DNA of 64,000 nt, taken from Propionibacterium cyclohexanicum (GTDB taxonomy: Bacteria > Actinomycetota > Actinomycetes > Propionibacteriales > Propionibacteriaceae). The stretch lies in the NCBI RefSeq assembly GCF_900111365.1, contig NZ_FOGZ01000003.1:62001-126000 (forward strand), read 5' to 3'. Below, one piece after another: positions 56,754 through 64,000 of this stretch. The notes under the pieces are model-generated. The model saw only the letters and a program-made list of their open reading frames with translations. It did not search any database and had not been told where the DNA came from. A program made the translations under genes and the position numbers. Numbering within the stretch: position 1 is the stretch's first letter; each line of letters opens with the position of its first letter.

Positions 56754-57971
56754 TCAGCGTCTGGCGGCCGCCAGGCCCTCGTCAAGTGCGGCGAGGAAGT
56801 CCTCGGTGTCGAGCCACGGCTGATCGGGCCCCACGAGAGTGGCCAGGTCCTTGGTCATCTGGCCCTTCTCCACGGTGTGCACGCACACCTGTTCGAGGGT
56901 CTTGGCGAATTCGACCACCTCGGGGGTGGCGTCCAAGGCGCCCCGGTGCTTGAGCCCGCCGGTCCAGGCGAAGATCGACGCGATGGGATTCGTGCTGGTC
57001 GGCTTGCCCTGCTGGTGCGCCCGGAAGTGCCGGGTGACGGTGCCGTGCGCGGCCTCCGCCTCGATGATCCTTCCGTCAGGGCTCATGAGAACGGAGGTCA
57101 TGAGGCCCAGCGAGCCGAAGCCCTGCGCCACGATGTCGGACTGCACGTCCCCGTCGTAGTTCTTGCAGGCCCACACATAGCCGCCCTCCCATTTCAGGGC
57201 CGAGGCGACCATGTCATCGATGAGCCGGTGCTCGTAGTGCAGTCCGGCTGCCTCGAAGCGTTCGCGGTACTCCGACTCGTAGATCGTGGCGAAGATGTCC
57301 TTGAACTGGCCGTCATAGGCCTTGAGAATCGTGTTCTTGGTGGACAGGTACACCGGATAGCCGCGCTGCAGGCCGTAGTTGAAGCTGGCGCGCGCGAAGT
57401 CCTCAATGGACTTGGTGAAGTTGTACATGCCCATCACGACGCCGCCCTCGGCGGGCATCGTGACGACCTCGAGCTCCATCGGGGCCGAGCCGTCCTGCGG
57501 GGTGTAGGTGAGCGTCACCGTGCCGGCGCCGGGAATCTTCGCATCGGTGGCCCGGTACTGGTCGCCGAAGGCGTGACGGCCGATGACGATCGGCTTGGTC
57601 CAGCCCGGTACCAGCCGAGGCACGTTCGAGATGACGATGGGCTCGCGGAAGATGACGCCGCCGAGGATATTGCGGATCGTGCCGTTGGGCGAGCGCCACA
57701 TCTTCTTCAGCCCGAATTCCGCCACCCGTGCCTCGTCGGGAGTGATCGTTGCGCACTTCACCCCCACGCCGGTGCGCTGAATGGCGTGCGCCGCGTCGAC
57801 GGTCACCTGGTCATCGGTCGCGTCGCGGTTCTCAATGCCCAGGTCGTAGTAGTCGAGGTCGATATCGAGATAGGGCAGGATGAGCCGCTCCTTGATGAAG
57901 CCCCAAATCACCCGTGTCATCTCGTCGCCGTCGAGCTCGACGACCTGGCCAGCGACCTTGATCTTGCCCAT
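56754..57971 (-). CDS. icd: NADP-dependent isocitrate dehydrogenase (homodimeric type)
   Basis: A 405-residue dimeric, eukaryotic-like NADP-IDH that makes 2-oxoglutarate and NADPH. Substrate motifs: [40 protein letters not shown] and [18 protein letters not shown]; cofactor region [20 protein letters not shown] with the Arg/His pair that favours NADP. It supplies the oxidative branch of the TCA cycle and NADPH. It is divergent from mdh across 243 bp, so the two TCA genes may share regulatory DNA. The 188 bp downstream to the CNNM gene contain no supported gene. Confidence 0.95.
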   Translation of the reverse strand: MGKIKVAGQVVELDGDEMTRVIWGFIKERLILPYLDIDLDYYDLGIENRDATDDQVTVDAAHAIQRTGVGVKCATITPDEARVAEFGLKKMWRSPNGTIRNILGGVIFREPIVISNVPRLVPGWTKPIVIGRHAFGDQYRATDAKIPGAGTVTLTYTPQDGSAPMELEVVTMPAEGGVVMGMYNFTKSIEDFARASFNYGLQRGYPVYLSTKNTILKAYDGQFKDIFATIYESEYRERFEAAGLHYEHRLIDDMVASALKWEGGYVWACKNYDGDVQSDIVAQGFGSLGLMTSVLMSPDGRIIEAEAAHGTVTRHFRAHQQGKPTSTNPIASIFAWTGGLKHRGALDATPEVVEFAKTLEQVCVHTVEKGQMTKDLATLVGPDQPWLDTEDFLAALDEGLAAARR

Positions 57972-58214
57972 GCACCCATGCCCTTCTCATCGACGACTGC
58001 TGTGCCCAACCTAATGGATGTGCAGTCACCAGGATCGCAAGGCCGGGCCGCTGGGACACATCGATCGTGCCAATGCCCAGCCGGAAGGGCGCAACTGTCC
58101 CCGGACGGGGCAGGTTTCCCCGGGCAGGGCAGGCGCAAGGCGGGTACCCGGCGTCCGGAGGACAGCCGAGCATCGTAATGTGAGAGACACATTCGCGGTA
58201 AAGAGGAGAACCTC

Positions 58215-59201
58215 GTGAGCACTACACCTGTCAAGGTCGCCGTTACTGGCGCCGCCGGTCAAATCTGTTACAGCCTGCTGTTCCGCATCGCCTCGGGAGC
58301 GCTCCTGGGCGACACGCCCGTCGAGTTGCGCCTGCTGGAGATCACCCCGGCGCTGCCCCGCCTCGAGGGGGTCGTCATGGAGCTCGAGGACTGCGCGTTT
58401 GCGAACCTTGCCGGTGTCCAGATCGGCGATGACCCGGAGAAGGTCTTCGACGGCGCCAATCTCGTCATGCTCGTGGGCGCCATGCCGCGCAAGGAAGGCA
58501 TGGACCGCAGCGATCTGCTCAGCGCCAACGGAAAGATCTTCACCGGCCAGGGCAAGGCCCTCAACAAGGTCGCCGCCAGCGACGTGAAGGTGCTGGTCAC
58601 CGGCAATCCGGCCAACACCAATGCCCTCATCGCGATGGACAACGCGAAGGACATCCCTCGCGAACGCTTCAGCGCATTGACCAGGCTCGACCACAATCGC
58701 GCGAAGTCGCAGCTGGCGAGCAAGCTCGGTGTCGGTGTCGGCTCGGTGACGAATATGACGATCTGGGGCAATCACTCCAACACCCAGTACCCCGACCTGT
58801 ACAACGCCAAGGTCGATGGCAAGAATGCCTTCGCGCAGATCAACGACCAGGACTGGTACGAGAACGAGTACATCCCCACGGTCGCCAAGCGCGGCGGCGC
58901 GGTCATCGCTGCCCGCGGTGCATCGTCGGCCGCCTCGGCTGCCAACGCGACCGTCGAGGCCATGCACGACTGGGCGCTGGGCACCCCCGCCGGCGACTGG
59001 GTGTCCATGTCGGTCGTCTCCGATGGCTCCTACGGCGTCCCGGAGGGCCTCATCAGCTCCTTCCCGGTCACCTGCGCGAACGGCTCCTACTCGATCGTCC
59101 AGGGCCTGGAGATCAACGACTTCGGCAAGCAGAAGATCGCCGCCTCGGTTGCCGAATTGCAGACCGAGCAGAACGCGGTCCGCGAGCTCGGCCTCATCTG
59201 A
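58215..59201 (+). CDS. mdh: Malate dehydrogenase
   Basis: A 328-residue NAD-dependent malate dehydrogenase of the long (cytosolic/proteobacterial-actinobacterial) type. Rossmann loop [50 protein letters not shown] and catalytic [18 protein letters not shown] are present. It interconverts malate and oxaloacetate and lies on the succinate-propionate route expected for a propionibacterium. GTG 58215 follows GAGGAGAA at 58203-58210. A strong terminator and a 19-bp repeat array follow. Confidence 0.95.
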   Translation: MSTTPVKVAVTGAAGQICYSLLFRIASGALLGDTPVELRLLEITPALPRLEGVVMELEDCAFANLAGVQIGDDPEKVFDGANLVMLVGAMPRKEGMDRSDLLSANGKIFTGQGKALNKVAASDVKVLVTGNPANTNALIAMDNAKDIPRERFSALTRLDHNRAKSQLASKLGVGVGSVTNMTIWGNHSNTQYPDLYNAKVDGKNAFAQINDQDWYENEYIPTVAKRGGAVIAARGASSAASAANATVEAMHDWALGTPAGDWVSMSVVSDGSYGVPEGLISSFPVTCANGSYSIVQGLEINDFGKQKIAASVAELQTEQNAVRELGLI

Positions 59202-59225
59202 GCACAGTGCCCCCAGGGGGCGCGA

Positions 59226-59265
59226 CGCGGGGGGCGGGTCACCATTGGGTGACCCGCCCCCCGCG
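59226..59265 (+). terminator. Strong hairpin terminator after mdh
   Basis: CGCGGGGGGCGGGTCACC (59226-59243) and its exact complement (59248-59265) form an 18-bp perfect stem with a 4-nt loop, 24 bp past the mdh stop. A T-run is weak (TCTT), as is common in high-GC actinobacteria. Confidence 0.8.
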
Positions 59266-59355
59266 TCTTGGCCTGGGTGCCGCGTCTTGGCCTGGGTGCC
59301 GCGTCTTGGCCTGGGTGCCGCGTCTTGGCCTGGGTGCCGCGTCTTGGTCCAAGTG
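59261..59355. repeat. Five 19-bp tandem repeats after mdh
   Basis: CCGCGTCTTGGCCTGGGTG is repeated at 59261, 59280, 59299 and 59318 without change, with a fifth diverged unit at 59337-59355. The array begins within the right arm of the mdh terminator and lies upstream of the convergent DUF3017 gene end. Confidence 0.9.
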
Positions 59356-59416
59356 CCGCTGCCTGTGCCGGGGCGCCGGGCGCAGCCACACCCCGCGCCC
59401 CCTGCGTGGATGTGCC

Positions 59417-59827
59417 CTACTGCTTGGGCGGCACGAGGATCGAGAGCACGCACATCCCGACGCCGGCGATGAGCAGGACGCTCACGTCGAACCATCTGCG
59501 GCGCACCACGAGCAGGCCAGCGAGGGACTCGGGCAGTACCCAGCGCAGCAGACCGGCGAATGCCGCGCCGGCACCCATGAGCAGCGAGCCCCGGCGCCAG
59601 TGCCCGGTGCCGGCGACGACGCCCCCTACGGTGAAGATGAGCAGAGCAATGAGAATGGGCCACTGCCGCCACAGCGGACCCTCATCGTCCGGAGCCGGCG
59701 CGGCATGGCGGGGCGGCGCGGCAGGCTCGTCGGGTTCCTCCTGGTCATCCTGCGCGGCCGCATAGCGCGGCCGCGGCGTGGGAGCAGTGCGCCCCTCGCG
59801 CCCCGAGGCCGAGTCGGGCCCGTTCAC
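59417..59827 (-). CDS. DUF3017 family membrane protein
   Basis: A 136-residue protein. A disordered acidic/Pro-rich N-terminus of about 50 residues is followed by three predicted helices ([57 protein letters not shown]). The [20 protein letters not shown] block is typical of DUF3017, which follows folD in many actinobacteria. The GTG at 59827 overlaps the folD stop (GTGA), which I prefer over the longer frame from 59941. Function unknown. Confidence 0.82.
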   Translation of the reverse strand: MNGPDSASGREGRTAPTPRPRYAAAQDDQEEPDEPAAPPRHAAPAPDDEGPLWRQWPILIALLIFTVGGVVAGTGHWRRGSLLMGAGAAFAGLLRWVLPESLAGLLVVRRRWFDVSVLLIAGVGMCVLSILVPPKQ

Positions 59828-60684
59828 TGCACCTGTTCGACGTTCTGCTCGGCGCGGTCCACCACATTGGCGAGCAGCATGGCGCGCGTCATCGGGCCGA
59901 CTCCACCGGGATTCGGCGTGACATAGCCCGCCACCTCCCACACATCGGCGGCGAAGTCACCGACCGGCTTGTCGTCGACTCTCGTGACGCCCACGTCGAC
60001 GACCACCGCACCGGGCTTGAGCATGTCTGCGGTGACCAGGCCCGGGCACCCGGCGGCACCGATGACGATGTCGGCGCGGCGCGTCTCGGCAGCCAGGTCG
60101 CGGGTGCCGGTGTGGCACTGAGTGACCGTCGCATTGACATTGCGGGCCGAGAGCAGCAGCGCAAGCGGACGCCCCACCGTGATTCCGCGTCCGATGACGC
60201 ACACCCGAGCACCGTCGAGTGAGATCCCATTGCGGGTGAGCAGCTCGACGATGCCTCGGGGCGTGCAGGGCTTCGGCCCGGGCTGGCCGAGCACGAGCTT
60301 GCCGAGGCTGTCAGGGGTGATGCCGTCGGCGTCCTTGTCGGGATCGACGAGTTCCAGCACCCAGTTCTGGTCGATCTGCGGGGGCAGCGGAAGCTGCACG
60401 ATGTAGCCGGTGCACATCGCCGAATCGTTGAACACCCGGATCGCCCGCTCCACCTGCTCGCGGTTGGCGTCGGCGGGCAGATCGGCACGGAACGATTCGA
60501 TGCCCACCTGCGCACAGTCGCGGTGCTTGCCGTCGACATAGATGTGGCTCGCCGGGTCGTCACCGATGAGGATGGTGCCCAGTCCCGGCGCCACGCCATG
60601 TTCCTTGAGCGCGTCGACGCGGGCCTTGAGTTCGGACTTGATCTGCGCGGCAGCGGCTTTGCCGTCCAGTTTCACTGCGGTCAT
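59824..60684 (-). CDS. folD: Methylenetetrahydrofolate dehydrogenase/cyclohydrolase
   Basis: A 286-residue bifunctional enzyme that interconverts 5,10-methylene-, methenyl- and 10-formyl-tetrahydrofolate. Active-site [13 protein letters not shown] (Tyr, Lys), [20 protein letters not shown], and the NADP site [20 protein letters not shown] are present, with the C-terminal [18 protein letters not shown]. Its 10-formyl-THF product feeds PurH and PurN encoded directly upstream on the same strand. The gap to purH is 20 bp, so co-transcription is likely. Confidence 0.95.
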   Translation of the reverse strand: MTAVKLDGKAAAAQIKSELKARVDALKEHGVAPGLGTILIGDDPASHIYVDGKHRDCAQVGIESFRADLPADANREQVERAIRVFNDSAMCTGYIVQLPLPPQIDQNWVLELVDPDKDADGITPDSLGKLVLGQPGPKPCTPRGIVELLTRNGISLDGARVCVIGRGITVGRPLALLLSARNVNATVTQCHTGTRDLAAETRRADIVIGAAGCPGLVTADMLKPGAVVVDVGVTRVDDKPVGDFAADVWEVAGYVTPNPGGVGPMTRAMLLANVVDRAEQNVEQVQ

Positions 60685-60704
60685 GGAGGCTCCTCGAACG
60701 CTGA

Positions 60705-62258
60705 TCAGTGGAAGAAGTGGCGGTTGCCGGTGAAGTACAGAGTGACACCGGCCTGGGTGGCGGCCGCGATGGTCTGCTCGTCGCGGATCGAGCCGCCGGG
60801 TTCGACAATGGCTCGAACCCCGGCGTCCATGAGGATCTGCGGGCCGTCGGAGAAGGGGAAGTAGGCGTCGGAGGCAGCAACCGAACCCTTGGCCCGGTCA
60901 CCGGCCCGGTCGACGGCCAGCCGGCAGGAATCGACCCGGTTGACCTGACCCATCCCGACCCCCACGGAGGCGCCGTCGTGGGCGAGCAGGATGGCATTGG
61001 ACTTGACAGAGCGACACGCTGTCCAGGCGAAGCGCAGATCGGCCAGTGTCGCCTCGTCGGCGGCGGGGCCCGCCTGCAGCACCCAGTTGGCGGGATCGTC
61101 GCCAGGAGCGTCGAGTCGGTCAGGATCGCTGACGAGCAGCCCCCCGGAGATCTCACGCCACATGGAAGGCTCGAAGCGGTAGTCCTCGGCGAGCAGGATG
61201 CGCAGATTCTTCTTGGTGCGCAGCAGTTCGAGAGCATCCGGATCGTAGCCGGGGGCCACGATCACCTCGGTGAAGATCGGCTTGACCTGCTGTGCCATCT
61301 CGAGGCTGACCGGGCGGTTGGCGGCGATCACGCCGCCATAGGCCGACAGAGGGTCGCAGGCATGGGCCTTGCGGTGCGCCTCGGCGATGTCGGCACCCAC
61401 CGCGATACCGCAGGGATTGGCGTGCTTGATGACGGCCACTGCCGGGCGCTCGTAGTCGTAGGCGGCCCGGCGGGCTGCATCGGTGTCGGTGTAGTTGTTG
61501 TAGCTCATGGCCTTGCCGTTGAGCAGCTGGGCGCCCACCAGGCCCGGTGCGGCGCCCTCGAGGGCGTAGACCGCCGCACGCTGGTGGGAGTTCTCGCCGT
61601 AGCGCAGGTCGCTGACCTTGTGCGCAGCCAGTCCGGCGAATTGCGGAAGACCCTCGGAGGTGGTCTGCTCGGCGAGCCAGCTGGCCACTGCCGCGTCGTA
61701 GGCAGCCGTGTGCGCAAAGGCCTGGGCGGCCAGGGTACGGCGCTGCTCCAGGGTGAAGCCGCCCTTCGAGAGGGCCTCCTCCACCAGTGCGTACTGAGCG
61801 GTGCTCGTGACGATTGCCACCGAGGGGTGGTTCTTCGCCGCGGCGCGCACCATGGAGGGTCCGCCGATGTCGATCTGCTCGATGCAGGCATCGAATTCGG
61901 CACCGGAGGCAACCGTTTCGGTGAACGGGTAGAGATTGCTGATGACCAGATCGAAGGGCTTGATGCCGAGCTCGTCGAGCTGCTTGCGGTGGGTGTCGAG
62001 ACGCAGATCGGCGAGCAGCCCGGCGTGGATTGCCGGATGCAGGGTCTTCACCCGGCCATCAAGGCATTCAGGAAAGCCGGTGAGCTGCTCCACCGGCGTC
62101 ACCGCCACGCCGGCGGCTGCCAGCCGCTTCGCGGTGGAGCCGGTGGAGACGATCTCGACACCCGCGTCCGCCAGGGCCCTCCCGAGCTCCTCGAGCCCTG
62201 TCTTGTCGTAGACGCTCACCAGGGCCCGTGCAATGGGCTTGCGGGTGGATTCAGACAT
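60705..62258 (-). CDS. purH: AICAR transformylase/IMP cyclohydrolase
   Basis: A 517-residue bifunctional enzyme catalysing the last two steps to IMP. The N-terminal IMPCH domain has [33 protein letters not shown] and [15 protein letters not shown]; the AICAR transformylase domain has [50 protein letters not shown] and a C-terminal [20 protein letters not shown]. The start overlaps the purN stop by 8 bp. It draws 10-formyl-THF from FolD downstream. Confidence 0.96.
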   Translation of the reverse strand: MSESTRKPIARALVSVYDKTGLEELGRALADAGVEIVSTGSTAKRLAAAGVAVTPVEQLTGFPECLDGRVKTLHPAIHAGLLADLRLDTHRKQLDELGIKPFDLVISNLYPFTETVASGAEFDACIEQIDIGGPSMVRAAAKNHPSVAIVTSTAQYALVEEALSKGGFTLEQRRTLAAQAFAHTAAYDAAVASWLAEQTTSEGLPQFAGLAAHKVSDLRYGENSHQRAAVYALEGAAPGLVGAQLLNGKAMSYNNYTDTDAARRAAYDYERPAVAVIKHANPCGIAVGADIAEAHRKAHACDPLSAYGGVIAANRPVSLEMAQQVKPIFTEVIVAPGYDPDALELLRTKKNLRILLAEDYRFEPSMWREISGGLLVSDPDRLDAPGDDPANWVLQAGPAADEATLADLRFAWTACRSVKSNAILLAHDGASVGVGMGQVNRVDSCRLAVDRAGDRAKGSVAASDAYFPFSDGPQILMDAGVRAIVEPGGSIRDEQTIAAATQAGVTLYFTGNRHFFH

Positions 62259-62856
62259 CGATCACCTTTCCACGGTTGGCTGCCAGGTCGTTCACTGTGT
62301 GCACGAGCATGTCACGTTCGGCCACCTTGATACGTTCGTGCAGCGTCGCCTCGTCGTCGTCGGCGACGATCGGGACCTCGTGCTGCGCAATGATGGCGCC
62401 GGAGTCGACCCCGTCGTCGACCCAGAAGATGGTGGCGCCGGTGCTCTTGGCACCCGCGGCCAAGGCGTCGCGGACCGCGTGGGCGCCGGGAAAGGCTGGC
62501 AGCAGTGCCGGGTGGCTGTTGATGATGCGACCACGGAATCCGCTCATGAAGGGCTGCCCGAGCAGCTTCATGAAGCCGGCCAGCACGATGAGATCGGGAT
62601 CGTAGCGCTCGACGGCCCGGGCGAACTGCTCGTCCCAGGCGGCACGCGCCGCACTGTCACGCGCCAGGAGGACCGGCATGGGCACACAGAACGTGGGCAC
62701 CCCCGCCGTTCGGGCACGCTCAAGACCTGCGCAGTCAGGCATCTCGGAGCCGACCGCCACCACGCTGGCCTGCAGCCGGCCGTCCCGTTCCGCATCGAGC
62801 AGGGCCTGGAGCAGTGTGCCGGCGCCGGAAACCAGGACGACGACGCGGTAGTTCAC
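62251..62856 (-). CDS. purN: Phosphoribosylglycinamide formyltransferase
   Basis: A 201-residue GAR transformylase. [20 protein letters not shown] forms the nucleotide-binding loop, [20 protein letters not shown] and the catalytic [20 protein letters not shown] (Asn, His) are intact, with [19 protein letters not shown] at the folate site. It uses 10-formyl-THF at the third step of purine synthesis. GTG 62856 is the start. It overlaps purH and lies 25 bp after the DUF6350 gene, forming one purine/one-carbon operon. Confidence 0.95.
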   Translation of the reverse strand: MNYRVVVLVSGAGTLLQALLDAERDGRLQASVVAVGSEMPDCAGLERARTAGVPTFCVPMPVLLARDSAARAAWDEQFARAVERYDPDLIVLAGFMKLLGQPFMSGFRGRIINSHPALLPAFPGAHAVRDALAAGAKSTGATIFWVDDGVDSGAIIAQHEVPIVADDDEATLHERIKVAERDMLVHTVNDLAANRGKVIDV

Positions 62857-62881
62857 GTCGGCAGTCTAGCCTCCGCCCGGG

Positions 62882-64000
62882 TCAGGACCGGGACGCCCCG
62901 CTGGTGCCGGGTCTGGTGCGGGTACGGCGCCTGCCCCCTGCGGCGGTGGGCGCGCGGGCTGCCCGATCGGCCGCGTCGCCTCGGAGAGGCCTCAGTACGA
63001 CGGCCAGCCAGCCACCCACCATTGCCGATGCGCCGAACACGGTGGGCGCCAGGACCACAAGCATCGGGAGCCGCGCCCCCAGGCCGACCAGCTGTGTCGC
63101 ACCGAGGCTGCCCCGGGCCAGGAGCTCCAGGAGGCAGTACGCCAGGCCGGTGCCAAGCCCCACGACAAGACCGACCAGCGCGGCCGTGTCTGCGCGCAGC
63201 GGTGTGGCGCGCGTCCGCCGGGAGGCCTCGTCGCGGCGGACGCGCACCGCCACCACACCACCGATCGCTGCGCATGCTGCGCCGGACAGCAGCCACAGCA
63301 GGCCCCACGGGGAGCCACCCGAGGTTTCGGGCAGCGCGCCGAACAGCGGGATCGCCGGGACGATGCCGGGCTGGGTGTGTACCGGGCTGTAGAGCGCCGT
63401 GGTGCCCACCGTGAACCCGGCGCCGAGCAGCCATGACCCGGTCCACAGCACCGCATTGGGCACCCACATGGCTTGGCCGAGCGAGAACAACACGGAGCCG
63501 AGGGCTCCGGGCACGAGTTCCTCATGGGCCCAGATGATCCGCTGGCGCCCGGCGATCACGGCAGCACCGAAGACCACGGAGCTGACGAGAAGGAAGGCAG
63601 CGAGCGCCACCGCGATGCCTGCGGCCAGGCCCGAGATCCAGCCTGCGTGGCTCAGGCCGATGACACGCCAGCCCAGGGCTCGTCCGGCACCGATCAGGGC
63701 GAACAGCCCACCGACGATGAGCCCCCCGACGATCGCGCTTCCGGTATTGCGCGGCTGGCCGAGCAGGTTGACAGCGATCACGAGCACGAGCACGTAACTC
63801 ATCGAGAACCACATCCCCACCCGCATGGCCAGCGCGCCGGGCGCCGTTGTGCGGATGTTCGCCGAGAGCCCTGCCCGATCGGCGAACGGCTGGGCTCGCG
63901 AGGAGCGGAGCGGACCCCTCGCTATGGCAGCGCTCAGCGAGCACACCATGACGACGATGATCGCGGTGAAGCCCAGGGGCACGAGCGTGACCGCGACCCC
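62882..64000 (-). CDS. DUF6350 family membrane protein, 5' end beyond window
   Basis: An open minus-strand frame reaches the window end, so the N-terminus is missing. At least 372 codons are visible. Eight or more helices are predicted (FTAIIVVMVCSLSAAIA, MWFSMSYVLVLVIAVNLLG, WISGLAAGIAVALAAFLLVS, VVFGAAVIAG, LLWLLSGAACAAIGGVVAV). Position directly upstream of purN and the large extracytoplasmic loops fit the actinobacterial DUF6350 family, of unknown function. The tail is basic (RRRTRTRPGTSGASRS). Confidence 0.78.
   Translation of the reverse strand, partial: GVAVTLVPLGFTAIIVVMVCSLSAAIARGPLRSSRAQPFADRAGLSANIRTTAPGALAMRVGMWFSMSYVLVLVIAVNLLGQPRNTGSAIVGGLIVGGLFALIGAGRALGWRVIGLSHAGWISGLAAGIAVALAAFLLVSSVVFGAAVIAGRQRIIWAHEELVPGALGSVLFSLGQAMWVPNAVLWTGSWLLGAGFTVGTTALYSPVHTQPGIVPAIPLFGALPETSGGSPWGLLWLLSGAACAAIGGVVAVRVRRDEASRRTRATPLRADTAALVGLVVGLGTGLAYCLLELLARGSLGATQLVGLGARLPMLVVLAPTVFGASAMVGGWLAVVLRPLRGDAADRAARAPTAAGGRRRTRTRPGTSGASRS

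Overview
The window is high-GC actinobacterial chromosome, most likely from the Propionibacteriaceae (Propionibacterium/Acidipropionibacterium type). The evidence is a WhiB regulator, the actinobacterial marker families DUF3499, DUF3017 and DUF6350, a biotin-dependent acyl-CoA carboxylase split into alpha (biotin carboxylase-BCCP), beta and epsilon subunits, and a single-chain pyruvate:ferredoxin oxidoreductase paired with a dihydroorotate dehydrogenase-like protein. The species call is inference. I saw no rRNA, tRNA, complete insertion sequence, prophage or CRISPR array.

Layout. 0-0.9 kb: DUF3499 (cut by the window edge) and a degenerate zincin. 0.9-8 kb: a LacI-type regulator divergent from a four-gene ABC importer operon that ends in an unusual fusion of glycerophosphodiester phosphodiesterase and inositol monophosphatase; it reads as a glycerophosphoinositol (or related glycerophosphodiester) uptake and breakdown unit. 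8-20 kb: housekeeping and envelope genes (whiB, manC-like, an LCP ligase, purE, purK, peptidase E, a TetR regulator, birA, a ThrE-type exporter, pccB with its epsilon subunit). 20-22 kb: an MFS transporter broken by a 13-bp tandem duplication, then very small ORFs. 22-28.6 kb: eight tightly packed minus-strand genes headed by a 56-residue cationic hydrophobic peptide ending in Trp, followed by a polytopic membrane protein, a short ABC ATPase, a small membrane protein, a second ABC transporter and a two-component system. This looks like an unrecognised circular (AS-48-type) or leaderless bacteriocin system and is the main discovery candidate.

28.8-64 kb: maf, a lipoprotein, CorA, NUDIX, Nei-type glycosylase, the biotin carboxylase subunit, a 2H phosphoesterase, a His-rich metal-binding peptide with Zur/Fur-like sites and flanking repeats, the PFOR operon, a phosphohexomutase, DUF2207, a sirtuin, a MacB-type ABC pair, metG, fetB-like, an enoyl-CoA hydratase-family protein, an RNase HI fusion, cdd, a regulator broken by a near-perfect foldback, a phosphotransferase, a CNNM/CorC protein, icd divergent from mdh, and the purN-purH / folD-DUF3017 group.

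Central metabolism fits together: PFOR, icd and mdh with the acyl-CoA carboxylase and its biotin ligase link pyruvate, the C4 acids and propionyl-CoA, while purE, purK, purH, purN and folD cover purine and one-carbon steps. A second theme is short GC-rich tandem repeats (15-35 bp units) lying just downstream of stop codons at six places. In several of them the first unit overlaps the gene's own 3' end, which suggests a recurrent local duplication process.
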